The position numbers and the translations under genes are program-made. From Albidovulum marisflavi (GTDB lineage Bacteria > Pseudomonadota > Alphaproteobacteria > Rhodobacterales > Rhodobacteraceae), in NCBI RefSeq assembly GCF_025751435.1, contig NZ_JAOWKY010000003.1, forward strand, positions 1 through 64,000: 64,000 bases of DNA, read 5' to 3'. The stretch's first letter is position 1; every line of letters starts with the position of its first letter. The notes under the pieces are model-generated. The model was given only the letters and a program-made list of their open reading frames with translations. It was not told where the DNA came from and made no database searches. This document shows positions 46,516 to 56,777 of the stretch, in pieces.

Positions 46516-47427
46516 TTGCCGCACGATCACGCTCACGGGCATCGCCACCACCGGCAGGGTGACGACGGCAAGGGCGACTGGCAGGTCGCAGCCGCCGTCG
46601 CCGTCAACCTGTTCCTGACGGTCGCGCAGATCGTGGGCGGGATCGTCGCGGGTTCGGTCGCGCTTATCGCCGACGCGATTCACAATTTCTCGGACGCGCT
46701 GGCTCTGATCATCGCCTTCGCGGCGCGGCGGATCGCGCGCCTTCCCGCCAATCCGGACATGTCCTTCGGCTATGGCCGCGCAGAGGTCATCGCGGCGCTT
46801 GTGAACTACACGGTCCTGATCGTGATCTGCCTCTGGCTGGGATACAGCGCGGTCGAGCGCCTGATCGATCCGCCGCCCGTTCAGGGGATGATCGTCATGC
46901 TCCTTGCTGGCGTCGCGCTGGTCGTGGACCTTGCGACCGCGGCGCTGACCTATGGACCATCGCGCGACAGCATGAACATCCGCGCTGCCTTCCTGCACAA
47001 CCTGTCGGATGCGGGCACGTCGGTTGCAGTGATCGTCAGCGGGTTCCTGGTGCTCTGGTACGACTGGCGGCTGGCCGATCCCCTGATTACGCTTGTGATT
47101 TCGGTCTGGATTCTATGGCAAAGCCTTGCCGAGATCGGGCCCGCCATTCGAATCCTCATGCTGGGGGCGCCCTCGGACCTGGACCCGCAGGAGATCCGCA
47201 AACGCATCGTCGGGATCGAAGGCGTCGCGGGGATGCACCATCTGCACCTGTGGCAGATCGACGAAGAGCGCAACTCACTCGAGGCGCATCTTGTCCTGGC
47301 CGAAGGGCAGGAGCCCCCGGTCGTGCTCAGGCGGGTCAAGGCGATGCTGGAAGACGACTTCGGGCTCAAGCACACCACGTTCGAGGTCGAGCGGAGCGGG
47401 GACACCTGCGCGGGCGGATCGTGCTAG
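46516..47427 (+). CDS. Cation diffusion facilitator metal exporter
   Basis: A CDF transporter of 303 residues that would export zinc or a related divalent metal by proton exchange. A His-rich N-terminus (HDHAHGHRHHRQ) precedes about six membrane helices. The metal sites are HNFSD (H56, D60) and HNLSD in the fifth helix, the HxxxD/HxxxD form typical of zinc CDFs. A cytoplasmic domain ends in VERSGDTCAGGSC. The start codon is TTG at 46516 with an AGGGGGG site. Confidence 0.9.
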   Translation: MPHDHAHGHRHHRQGDDGKGDWQVAAAVAVNLFLTVAQIVGGIVAGSVALIADAIHNFSDALALIIAFAARRIARLPANPDMSFGYGRAEVIAALVNYTVLIVICLWLGYSAVERLIDPPPVQGMIVMLLAGVALVVDLATAALTYGPSRDSMNIRAAFLHNLSDAGTSVAVIVSGFLVLWYDWRLADPLITLVISVWILWQSLAEIGPAIRILMLGAPSDLDPQEIRKRIVGIEGVAGMHHLHLWQIDEERNSLEAHLVLAEGQEPPVVLRRVKAMLEDDFGLKHTTFEVERSGDTCAGGSC

Positions 47428-47433
47428 GCGCGC

Positions 47434-48192
47434 CTAGCGGATCCATGCCAGCCCTTCGCCGGTCTCGGTTTCGGGCGCGTATTCGCCGCTGACCCAGCCC
47501 GTGTAGCCGTCCGAGTCCAGTCGGGAAAAGAACGCCGGATAGTCGATGTCCCCGCCTCGCGGTTCATGGCGGCCGGGAAAACCCGCGACCTGGACATGGC
47601 GGGCGCGGTGGCCGTGTGCCGTCCAGGAGCCCATCACGTCGCCGGTGATGCGGTGCGCGTGGTAGGCGTCGAACTGAAGCGCAAGGTTAGGGGCTGCGAC
47701 CGCGTCCAGCACCCGCGCCGCGGTGTCGTAATCGGCCAGGAAGTATCCCGGCATGTCGAACCGATTGATCGGCTCGATCGTCAGGCTCTGCTGCGGGGCG
47801 CGGGCGGCCGCCCAGCGAAGGTTGTCGATGAACACCGCCTCGGCCTCAGGCCCTTCCGCGGGGCCGGCCATGATGTGGATATGCAGGGGCTTCAGGACCT
47901 GCGCGAAGCGCAGGGTTCGTTCGAAGTCGTGACGAAATCGATCCGAGAGCCCGGGAACGGCAGCAAAACCCTGTCGGCCGCCGGTCGCGTTCGGCGGGGG
48001 ACAGTTCATCAGGACGAAGGTCAGATTGCAGACGACCAACTGGTCGCGCATGTCCTGTGTCGGACAGTCGTAGGGGAAAAGGACCTCGACCCCCTCGAAG
48101 CCGGCCTCTTTCGCGGCGGCGAACCGGTCCATGAAAGGTAATTCGCGGAACAGCCAGGTGAGGTTTGCGGCGAACTTCGGCACGTCAGGCAA
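47434..48192 (-). CDS. Hydroxypyruvate isomerase-family protein
   Basis: A TIM-barrel sugar-isomerase-fold protein of 252 residues. It begins KFAANLTWLFRELPFMDRFA, and has the metal-site Glu/Asp/His in TIEPINRFDMPGYFL and LALQFDAYHAHRITGD. Family members convert hydroxypyruvate and tartronate semialdehyde or isomerise tetronates (OtnI). The partner genes of the glyoxylate pathway are not adjacent, although the glycolate operon is 8 kb away. It overlaps the DUF1285 gene by 8 bases. Confidence 0.85.
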   Translation of the reverse strand: MPDVPKFAANLTWLFRELPFMDRFAAAKEAGFEGVEVLFPYDCPTQDMRDQLVVCNLTFVLMNCPPPNATGGRQGFAAVPGLSDRFRHDFERTLRFAQVLKPLHIHIMAGPAEGPEAEAVFIDNLRWAAARAPQQSLTIEPINRFDMPGYFLADYDTAARVLDAVAAPNLALQFDAYHAHRITGDVMGSWTAHGHRARHVQVAGFPGRHEPRGGDIDYPAFFSRLDSDGYTGWVSGEYAPETETGEGLAWIR

Positions 48193-48784
48193 GCTCGACC
48201 GATGGGATCACCGGGAAGAACCGGCCGCCGGACCACAGGCCGAACCAGCTTTCGCCGTCGTGGTCTTCGTGCGCGCCAAGCTCGATCAGCCGGTAGAAGG
48301 TCTTGCGGTCGATCAGAGCCTCGAGATTGGTGCGGACAAGGACATAGGGCGAAGGCTCCCCGGTTTCGGGATCGCGCGCGACACGGATCGGATGGCCGGG
48401 GCCTGCCGTCACCTCGTCCTCGACGTTGGTGATGAAGGTGATCGCCTGGTCCCGGCCTTTGCCGCTGGCGTTTGCGTCCACCGCGACGAAGGGCGCGTCG
48501 ACCACCCTGATGCCAACCTTCTCGACCGGGGTGACAAGGAAGTAGTCATCCCCGTCCTTGCGGATGATCGAGGAAAAGAGCTTGACCAGCCCGTGCCGTC
48601 CGATCGGCGTCCCAAGATAGAACCAAGTCCCGTCGCGGCGGATTTCCATGTCCAGATCGCCGCAGAAGGGCGGGTTCCAAAGATGCACCGGCGGCGGCCC
48701 CTTTTTCCCGGCCGCCTTGGCGGCTGCGGCAAGGTTGTCCGCCGAGGGCTTCACGATCTGTTGTTCGGCTGGCGTTTTTGTCAT
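48185..48784 (-). CDS. DUF1285-family protein
   Basis: The 199-residue protein matches the family of PPVHLWNPPFCGDLDMEIRR and DGTWFYLGTPIGRHGLVKLF, with the ending RKTFYRLIELGAHEDHDGES. No function is established. It is transcribed away from the MoxR operon with only 60 bases between starts, so the two promoters must overlap. It probably shares a transcript with the downstream isomerase gene. Confidence 0.8.
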   Translation of the reverse strand: MTKTPAEQQIVKPSADNLAAAAKAAGKKGPPPVHLWNPPFCGDLDMEIRRDGTWFYLGTPIGRHGLVKLFSSIIRKDGDDYFLVTPVEKVGIRVVDAPFVAVDANASGKGRDQAITFITNVEDEVTAGPGHPIRVARDPETGEPSPYVLVRTNLEALIDRKTFYRLIELGAHEDHDGESWFGLWSGGRFFPVIPSVELA

Positions 48785-48844
48785 TGGTGCCGCTTCCGAT
48801 ATCTGCGTTTATGGTGGGACTACCACGACGAAGGAGCGATTGTC

Positions 48845-49848
<1,004 letters not shown>

Positions 49849-49852
<4 letters not shown>

Positions 49853-50742
49853 TCCAGCCCGCGCCAGCGCGTCCCGCGGGCCTTCGGCGGAAGGCAGAGG
49901 CTCTGGCCTCGGCCCTGCCGCCGCTGCTGGCGGATGCGCGACACCTGGCGATGACGGTGCAGATGGGGGAACACGGCCGACGCCGCGCGGGGCTTGGGGA
50001 CGAGTTCTGGCAGTTCCGCCCGGCGCACGCCGGGGACGAAGCGCGAACCATCGACTGGCGCCGCTCGGGCCGGGCCGATCAGCATTTCGTGCGCGAAAAG
50101 GAATGGCATGCCGCGCAGTCGGTCCATCTCTGGGTGGATGACGCGCGTTCGATGGAGTTCTCGGGTCACCGCGATCGCACAACCAAGGCCGACCGTGCGC
50201 GGCTGCTGGCGCTGGCCGTATCGGTCCTGCTGATCCGGGCGGGCGAACGCGTCGGCCTGGCGGATCCCGTCGCGCCGCCGCGTTCGGGCGAAGTGCAACT
50301 GGTGCGCCTTGCGCAGACCTTCACGGCCCCGGCAGGCGATGCCGACTACGGCGCGCCTGTCGCGCGGGCGATGCTGACCGGGTCGCGTGCGGTGTTCATG
50401 TCGGATTTCCTGGGCGATCCCGATGCGATCGAACGGGCGCTGACCCTGGCGGCCGATCGCGGGGTGCGTGGTGCGATCCTCCAGGTGCTTGACCCCGTCG
50501 AAGAGGCGTTTCCCTTCAATGGCCGCACGATCTTCGAAAGCATGACCGGTGCGATCCGGCATGAAACGCGCAGGGCTGCCGATCTGCGCGACCGCTACCG
50601 CGCCCGCCTGGCGGAACGCAAGGACCGGCTTGCCACGCTGGCGCGGCGCGTGGATTGGCAGTTTTCCACCCATCACACCGACCAGCCGGCGCAGGTGCCG
50701 CTGCTGTGGCTGTATCACGCGTTGGAACGGGTTCGGCGATGA
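49849..50742 (+). CDS. DUF58 domain protein
   Basis: The 297-residue protein has the DUF58 core with RPAHAGDEARTIDWRRSGRAD, and a VWA-like loop with VHLWVDDARSMEFSGHRDR, where the usual metal-site DxSxS is degenerate. DUF58 proteins are usual partners of MoxR. It overlaps the moxR-type gene and the next gene by 4 bases each, so translation is coupled across the operon. Confidence 0.88.
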
Positions 50743-53492
50743 TGATGCTTGGACCCATTGGATTCACCGCACCCTGGCTTCTGGTCGGGCTTTTGGCGCT
50801 GCCGGTGCTTTGGATACTGCTGCGCGTGGTCCCGCCGGCTCCGATCCGCCGGCGATTCCCCGGCGTCGCTCTTCTTCTGGGGCTCAGGGACGAGGACCAC
50901 GAAACAGACTGTACCCCCTGGTGGCTGCTGCTGATACGGATGCTGGCGATCGCGGCGCTGATCCTTGGTTTCGCGGGGCCGGTGCTGAACCCCGAGGTGC
51001 GGGAGCCCGGCAGCGGGCCGCTCCTGATCGTCGCCGACGGCAGCTGGGCGGATGCCCGCGACTGGCCGCGGCGCAAGGAGCGGATCACGGCGGTTCTGCA
51101 AGAGGCCGGGCGCAATGGCCGCGCGGCCGCGCTGACCGCCGTCACCCAAGATGCGCGCGATCTCGGTTTCCGGTCGGCGCGCGATGTCGCGTCGGGCTTG
51201 CCCGGTTTCGTCCCGGCCCCCTGGGAACCGGACGCCGCGGCCTACTCTGCGCTTGCGCAAGCGCTGCCAGAGGGCGCGTTCGACACCTTCTGGCTTTCTG
51301 ACGGGCTGGCGCGCGACGGTCGGGAAACGTTGCTGCAAGCGCTGCGGGGCCGGGGCAACGTGACCGTCTTTGAAAGCCCGCGCGAGGTCTTTGCACTGCA
51401 GCCTACCGCCTACGGTGACGGCAAGGTGACGCTGGGCGTTCTGCGCGCGCATTCCGGCGGTGAGGCGACGGTCGAGGTCGTGGGCCTTGGCCTTGACCCG
51501 GCGGGGGTGGAACGGGAACTGGCCCGGCTCGAGGTGGCCTTCGGAACGGGCGAGGCCGCGGCCAAGGCGGTATTCGACCTGCCCGCAGAGCTGCGCAATC
51601 GGATCGCCCGTTTCGAGATCCTGGGGCAGCGGACCGCGGGTGCGGTCGCCCTGACCGATGATGCCATCCGCCGGCGCGAAGTGGCCCTGGTCGAGGGCGG
51701 CGCGGGGCGCGAGGGGCTGGAGCTTCTGTCGCCCGGTCACTACCTTCGCCAGGCGCTCGCGCCGACCGCCGACGTGATCGAGGGGACGGTCGAGGACATG
51801 ATCCGCGCGGATCCCGACGTGATCATCCTGGCCGATGTCGCCAAGGTCGCGGCCTCTGAGCGATTGGCCGAATGGATCGAGAAGGGCGGGCTTCTGGTGC
51901 GCTTCGCCGGGCCACACATGGCCGCAGCCGACTGGACCGCCAGTGACGAGCCGCTTCTGCCGGTACAGCTGCGCAGCGGCGGGCGCAGCGTTGGCGGCGC
52001 ACTGAGCTGGGGCGAGCCCAAGACCCTTGCCCCGTTCCCCCAAGGCTCGCCCTTCGCCGGGCTGGATATCCCGGACGAAGTGCGCGTGTCGTCCCAGGTC
52101 ATCGCCGAACCTGGCCCCGAACTGGCGGCCCGCACGATCGCCGCGCTTGCCGACGGCACCCCGCTTGTCACCCGCAAGGCCCTGGGCCAGGGCTCGGTCG
52201 TGATGTTCCACGTCACGGCGAACGCCGAGTGGTCTGGCCTGCCGCTGTCCGGGCTCTTCGTTCAGATGCTTGAGCGTCTGGCAGTCTCGACCCGCCAGTC
52301 CGCGCCGGGTGCCGAGGACATGAAGGGCACGGTCTGGTCGGTGGAACGCGTCCTGGACGCCTTCGGCGCGCTTGAGGATGCGGGCGACCGTCCCGGAATT
52401 CCCGGAGAAGACCTCGCGGGCGCCCGTTCAAGCGCGCGCATCCTGCCCGGTCTCTATGCCTCGGGTGACCGCACGGTTGCCGTCAATGCGGTGGGTCCCG
52501 ACCGGGCTCTGGCCCCTGCCACCTGGCCCGAGGACGTGACCGTCGAAGGGCTCTCGGACGCGCGTGAACTGCCGCTGTCGGGCTGGCTTCTGGCGGCTGG
52601 GCTTGGCCTGCTTTTCGCGGACGTCCTGGCCGCGCTTGCGCTGTCCGGCCGTCTGATCGGCGGCCGGGCGGGGGCCGCGGCCATCCTTGTCGCCGGACTG
52701 CTTCTTCATGCGCACCCGTCGCGGGCGGAAATGTCCGACGAACAGCTGGTCGATGCCGCCGGCAACGTCGTTCTGGCATATGTGCGAACCGGCGATGCCG
52801 AGGTCGATCGGGTGTCCGAGGCGGGATTGAGGGGGTTGTCCGATGTCCTCTTCTACCGCACGGCGGTCGAACCGAGCGCGCCCATGGGGGTCGATGTGGA
52901 AACCGACGAGCTGTCGGTCTTTACCTTGCTTTACTGGCCCGTCACGGCCGCAGAGCCCACGCCGTCGCCCACGGCCTACCTGCGGCTGAACCGCTATCTG
53001 CGCTCCGGCGGCATGATCCTGTTCGACACCCGCGATGCCGATGTCGCAGGCTTCGGGACCGCGACGCCCGAGGGGCGGAGGCTGCAGGCTCTGGCGGCCC
53101 CGCTGGACATTCCGCCGCTCGAACCGATCCCCTCGGACCATGTGCTGACCCGGGCCTTCTACCTGTTGCAGGACTTTCCCGGCCGCCATGCCGGCCCGCC
53201 GGTCTGGGTAGAGGCCGCGCCCCCCGACGCCGAGCTGGCCGAGGGCATGCCCTTCCGCAACCTCAACGACGGCGTGACGCCCGTGATCATCGGCGGCAAC
53301 GACTGGGCGTCGGCCTGGGCGGTGGACGATGGCGGCTGGCCGATGTTGCCGGTAGGGCGCGGGCTGAGCGGTGAACGTCAGCGCGAGATCGCCTATCGTT
53401 TCGGCGTGAACGTCGTGATGCATGTGCTGACCGGAAACTACAAGTCTGATCAGGTTCATGTGCCCGCGCTGCTGGAAAGGCTGGGGCAATGA
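50739..53492 (+). CDS. BatA-like/DUF4159 membrane protein
   Basis: A 917-residue membrane protein. The N-terminus (PWLLVGLLALPVLWILLRVV) is the BatA-type anchor, followed by a second helix and a large extracytoplasmic region. Near residues 640-685 come two further membrane segments (LSGWLLAAGLGLLFADVL and an AAILVAGLLLHAHPSRA segment). After these a DUF4159-type domain begins MSDEQLVDAAGNVVLAYVRT and contains SGGMILFDTRDAD. The start is the first of three ATG codons in a row. It overlaps genes on both sides. Confidence 0.8.
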   Translation: MMMLGPIGFTAPWLLVGLLALPVLWILLRVVPPAPIRRRFPGVALLLGLRDEDHETDCTPWWLLLIRMLAIAALILGFAGPVLNPEVREPGSGPLLIVADGSWADARDWPRRKERITAVLQEAGRNGRAAALTAVTQDARDLGFRSARDVASGLPGFVPAPWEPDAAAYSALAQALPEGAFDTFWLSDGLARDGRETLLQALRGRGNVTVFESPREVFALQPTAYGDGKVTLGVLRAHSGGEATVEVVGLGLDPAGVERELARLEVAFGTGEAAAKAVFDLPAELRNRIARFEILGQRTAGAVALTDDAIRRREVALVEGGAGREGLELLSPGHYLRQALAPTADVIEGTVEDMIRADPDVIILADVAKVAASERLAEWIEKGGLLVRFAGPHMAAADWTASDEPLLPVQLRSGGRSVGGALSWGEPKTLAPFPQGSPFAGLDIPDEVRVSSQVIAEPGPELAARTIAALADGTPLVTRKALGQGSVVMFHVTANAEWSGLPLSGLFVQMLERLAVSTRQSAPGAEDMKGTVWSVERVLDAFGALEDAGDRPGIPGEDLAGARSSARILPGLYASGDRTVAVNAVGPDRALAPATWPEDVTVEGLSDARELPLSGWLLAAGLGLLFADVLAALALSGRLIGGRAGAAAILVAGLLLHAHPSRAEMSDEQLVDAAGNVVLAYVRTGDAEVDRVSEAGLRGLSDVLFYRTAVEPSAPMGVDVETDELSVFTLLYWPVTAAEPTPSPTAYLRLNRYLRSGGMILFDTRDADVAGFGTATPEGRRLQALAAPLDIPPLEPIPSDHVLTRAFYLLQDFPGRHAGPPVWVEAAPPDAELAEGMPFRNLNDGVTPVIIGGNDWASAWAVDDGGWPMLPVGRGLSGERQREIAYRFGVNVVMHVLTGNYKSDQVHVPALLERLGQ

Positions 53493-55570
53493 ACGGATCG
53501 ACGATCATCTTCGACCCGCTTTTGCCCTGGCCCGCGATCTGGGTCGCCGTGGGATTGGGCCTGGCCTTCGCCGGGCTTGCGCTGTGGCGCGGCCTGTCGG
53601 GCTGGTGGCTGCGCGCGCTTGCCGCCGCGGCGCTGGTATTGGCGCTGACCCAGCCCGCGCTGCAGCGTGAAGACCGCAAGCCGCTGTCCGACATCGTCAT
53701 CCTGGTTGTCGACCGCAGCGCGAGCCAGTCCCTGCCGGGACGGGCCGCGCAAACCGATGCAGCCGTCGCCCGCGTGACGGCCGAGGTGGCCGCGCTGCCA
53801 AATACCGAGCTGCGCGTCGTCGAACCAGGTGACGGTGACGGAGATTCCGGCACCCGAGCGATGACGGCGCTGTCACAGGCCCTTGCCGAAGAGCCGCGCG
53901 GGCGTGTCGCGGGCGCGATCCTGATCAGCGACGGCCAGGTCCATGACATCGACCTGGCCCCGGCCTTGCCCGCTCCGCTGAATGTCCTGCTGACGGGCCG
54001 CCAGACCGATTGGGACCGGCGCATCGGCGTCCTTTCCGCGCCGGCCTTCGGCATCATCGGCGAAGAGTTCTCGATACGGCTGAGGATCGAGGATCAGGGC
54101 AGCGTGCCCCAGGCCGAGGCAGGTGGAATCGTCCGGCTGACGGTCGCCGTCGACGGAGGAGAGCCGCAAACGGTGCTTGTTCCCGTCAACACGGATATCG
54201 AGCTGCCTCTTACCTTGGACCACGGCGGGCGCAACCTGATCCAGTTTTCCGTCGCCACCGCCGAGGGGGAACTGACGGACCGCAACAACATGGCGGTGGT
54301 CGAGATCAACGGGGTGCGCGACCGGCTGCGGGTGCTGCTGGTGTCCGGCGAACCGCACGCGGGCGAACGAACCTGGCGCAACCTTTTGAAATCTGACAGC
54401 GCCGTCGATCTTGTCCACTTCACGATCCTTCGCCCGCCCGACAAGCAGGACGGCGTGCCGGTCAGCGAGCTGTCGCTGATCGCCTTCCCAACGCGAGAGC
54501 TGTTCGTCGAGAAGATCAGCGAATTCGACCTGATCATCTTCGATCGCTACAAGCTTCGTGGCATCCTGCCCGCGTCCTACTTCGACAACATCCGTGACTA
54601 TGTCCTGGGCGGCGGCGCGGTCCTGGTGGCTGCGGGGCCGGATTTCGCCTCGGCCGAGAGCATCTACTATTCGTCGCTTGCCGAGATATTGCCCGCCGCG
54701 CCGACCGGCCGCGTGATCGAAGGCGGATACAAGCCCGGCCTGACCGAGCTTGGCCATCGTCATCCCGTGACCGAAAGGCTTGAGGACTTCGCGCCCGGCC
54801 CGAAGGCTGCGGACGGGAGCCCCGGCTGGGGGCGCTGGCTGCGCATCATCGATCTTGACCCGCCCGAGGGCCAGGTTGTCATGCAGGGGTCGGACGCGCG
54901 GCCGCTGCTGGTTCTGAACCGGGTCGGAGAGGGCCGCATCGCGCTGATCGCCTCGGACCAGGCCTGGTTGTGGAATCGAGGATTCGAAGGCGGCGGACCG
55001 CAGCTTGAACTGCTGCGCCGGCTAGCGCACTGGATGATGAAGGAGCCAGAGCTCGAGGAAGAGGCGCTTCTGGCCGACGCGCAGGGCCTGGACCTGACCA
55101 TCACGCGCAGGTCGCTCGCCGAAGGCGCGCGCGAGGTGACGGTGACGGGACCGGGCGGCTCGGAAACCGTTTTGCCGCTGGACGAAACAGAGCCAGGGCG
55201 TTTCACCACAACATGGGCCGCGCCCGGCATGGGGCTTTACCGTCTGAGCGATGGGGACATGACGCAGGTCGTCGTCCTTGGGCCCGCTTCCCCCAAGGAG
55301 TTCGAGGAGACGATCGCGACGCCTGACAAGCTTGCGCCCGTGGTGGATCCGACCAATGGCGGTTTCCTTAGGCTTGAGGAGGGAATGCCGGATCTGCGGC
55401 AGGTGCGCGCTGGCCGTCCGGCATCGGGGCGCGGATGGATCGGTGTCACGCCGCGCGAAGCCTTCGTGACGCAGGACATCCGCATCCTTCCGTTTCTGCC
55501 GGCGTGGTTGCTGCTGCTCCTGTCCGCCGGGCTCAGCATCGCGGCCTGGCTGCGCGAGGGGCGACGTTAG
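53489..55570 (+). CDS. Large VWA/glutamine-amidotransferase-like membrane protein
   Basis: A 693-residue membrane protein with N-terminal helices (about 14-55) and a last helix LPAWLLLLLSAGLSIAAWL. VILVVDRSASQSLPG is a VWA-like metal-site loop (DRSAS, close to DxSxS). The central region has a glutamine-amidotransferase-like fold with DYVLGGGAVLVAAGPDFA but no evident catalytic Cys. It overlaps the previous gene by 4 bases and closes the operon. Function unknown; related operons occur across alphaproteobacteria. Confidence 0.75.
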   Translation: MNGSTIIFDPLLPWPAIWVAVGLGLAFAGLALWRGLSGWWLRALAAAALVLALTQPALQREDRKPLSDIVILVVDRSASQSLPGRAAQTDAAVARVTAEVAALPNTELRVVEPGDGDGDSGTRAMTALSQALAEEPRGRVAGAILISDGQVHDIDLAPALPAPLNVLLTGRQTDWDRRIGVLSAPAFGIIGEEFSIRLRIEDQGSVPQAEAGGIVRLTVAVDGGEPQTVLVPVNTDIELPLTLDHGGRNLIQFSVATAEGELTDRNNMAVVEINGVRDRLRVLLVSGEPHAGERTWRNLLKSDSAVDLVHFTILRPPDKQDGVPVSELSLIAFPTRELFVEKISEFDLIIFDRYKLRGILPASYFDNIRDYVLGGGAVLVAAGPDFASAESIYYSSLAEILPAAPTGRVIEGGYKPGLTELGHRHPVTERLEDFAPGPKAADGSPGWGRWLRIIDLDPPEGQVVMQGSDARPLLVLNRVGEGRIALIASDQAWLWNRGFEGGGPQLELLRRLAHWMMKEPELEEEALLADAQGLDLTITRRSLAEGAREVTVTGPGGSETVLPLDETEPGRFTTTWAAPGMGLYRLSDGDMTQVVVLGPASPKEFEETIATPDKLAPVVDPTNGGFLRLEEGMPDLRQVRAGRPASGRGWIGVTPREAFVTQDIRILPFLPAWLLLLLSAGLSIAAWLREGRR

Positions 55571-55578
55571 CCGGCGCG

Positions 55579-55953
55579 TCAGCGGGGCAGTTCCAGCCAG
55601 ATCAATCGCGGCGACCATCCGTCAAGATTGCAGCGCACGCGGATCAGCACGTGATCGAAGCCTTCGGGGATGACGACGTGATCAATTGATCGCGTGAAGG
55701 GCTGCTCCTCGACATGCGGGTGCGTCAGCGTCCGGGTTCCAAGGACGCTGTCATCGGGGGCGAGGACCTGCCAGGCGTTGGCATAATGGTCCCAGCCGGT
55801 ATCGGGATGGGAAAGCGTGACGGAAATCGACCAGGCATGATCCAGGCGGTTGGCTTTCGCGGCGATCACTTCGGGCGTGTCGGCCAGGACCGGAGCTCCG
55901 GCAAGGACGATGGACAGGGCGGCGATGGGCAGGACAAGGCTGAGCCGATTCAT
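55579..55953 (-). CDS. Secreted protein of unknown function
   Basis: I do not recognise this 124-residue protein. It has a signal peptide (MNRLSLVLPIAALSIVLAGA, cleavage near VLA-DT) and a small beta-rich domain including GWDHYANAWQVLAPD and TRTLTHPHVEEQPFTRS. It contains one Cys (VRCNLDGW). The start at 55953 fits a signal peptide better than the ATG three codons upstream. It is convergent with the MoxR operon, 8 bases apart. Confidence 0.65.
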   Translation of the reverse strand: MNRLSLVLPIAALSIVLAGAPVLADTPEVIAAKANRLDHAWSISVTLSHPDTGWDHYANAWQVLAPDDSVLGTRTLTHPHVEEQPFTRSIDHVVIPEGFDHVLIRVRCNLDGWSPRLIWLELPR

Positions 55954-55990
55954 GCGCGCCATTCTGGCACAAGTTGGGCCGCCGTGGGCT

Positions 55991-56692
55991 TCACTTCGGC
56001 GTGCCCCGCATCAGCGCCTGCTTGGAGTGCGAGGCGAATTCGCGCCGCCAGAGGACCGAACCCGTCACGATCGTGCCAAAGACAAGCGCCCAGGGGCTTG
56101 CCAGCCAGGCAAGTGCCCCGAGGGAAAAGTAGATCGACCGCATTCCGCGATTGAAGTTCTTGGCGGCCGATATGTTGATCTCGGCCGCCTGTTCGACCCT
56201 GAGCGATGCGTCCGCGTGCCCCGCGTCGTTCGGGACCGCCGCCATGATGATCGCGCAATAGCCGAACAGCCTGTGCGCCCATACGAACTTCAGGAAACTG
56301 TTCGTCAGGAACAGAAGGACCAGCAGGATCTTGACCTCCCAAACGATGGCGGGGGCGCTGGACAGCGTCAGGTCCTGTGCCAGTCCCAGCAGCCGTTCGG
56401 TGTTGCCGATCAGGGCGAGCCCCCCGCCGATTGCGATCATGCAGGCGGATGCGAAGAAACTGGTTCCCTGCCGAAGGTTGGCCATGATCGCGGCATCGAA
56501 CATGCGCGCGTCGCGGGCGACGAATTGGCGCATCCATTCGCGCCGGAATCCCACCATCAGCGTCGCGACAGAGGGGTTTCGGGTGGAGGGATTTTCGATT
56601 CGCCAGCCGATCGCCAGCCATGCGGCAAGGATGAAACCCACCGCGGCGAAGTCGATTGCGCCAAAATGCGCGAGTGCAGATTGCAGGTTCAT
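55991..56692 (-). CDS. DUF599-family membrane protein
   Basis: The 233-residue protein has about four membrane helices. The family stretch FRREWMRQFVARDARMFDAAIMANLRQG follows the first helix, and GYCAIIMAAVPNDAGHADASLR precedes a long helix. No function is established. Its first bases lie against the glycolate operon promoter, transcribed the other way. Confidence 0.8.
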   Translation of the reverse strand: MNLQSALAHFGAIDFAAVGFILAAWLAIGWRIENPSTRNPSVATLMVGFRREWMRQFVARDARMFDAAIMANLRQGTSFFASACMIAIGGGLALIGNTERLLGLAQDLTLSSAPAIVWEVKILLVLLFLTNSFLKFVWAHRLFGYCAIIMAAVPNDAGHADASLRVEQAAEINISAAKNFNRGMRSIYFSLGALAWLASPWALVFGTIVTGSVLWRREFASHSKQALMRGTPK

Positions 56693-56719
56693 TTGCGGGG
56701 ACAGTATCGTGTCGCGAGT

Positions 56720-56749
56720 TTGCTTGCCATACGCTTATATTGGTAATAT
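56720..56749 (+). promoter_or_regulatory. Predicted glcD promoter
   Basis: TTGCTT (56720-56725) and TAATAT (56744-56749) are 18 bases apart in an A/T-rich patch, giving a start near 56756 and a leader of about 22 bases. Confidence 0.5.
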
Positions 56750-56759
56750 TATTTTACCA
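56741..56759 (+). promoter_or_regulatory. GntR-like operator before glcD
   Basis: TGGTAA-TATTATT-TTACCA is a perfect 6-bp inverted repeat with a 7-base spacer, with half-sites of the TGGT/ACCA form typical of FadR-type GntR regulators such as GlcC, LldR and PdhR. It overlaps the -10 box and the predicted start. No regulator gene is adjacent. Confidence 0.55.
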
Positions 56760-56777
56760 GATTATACAGGATTTCCA

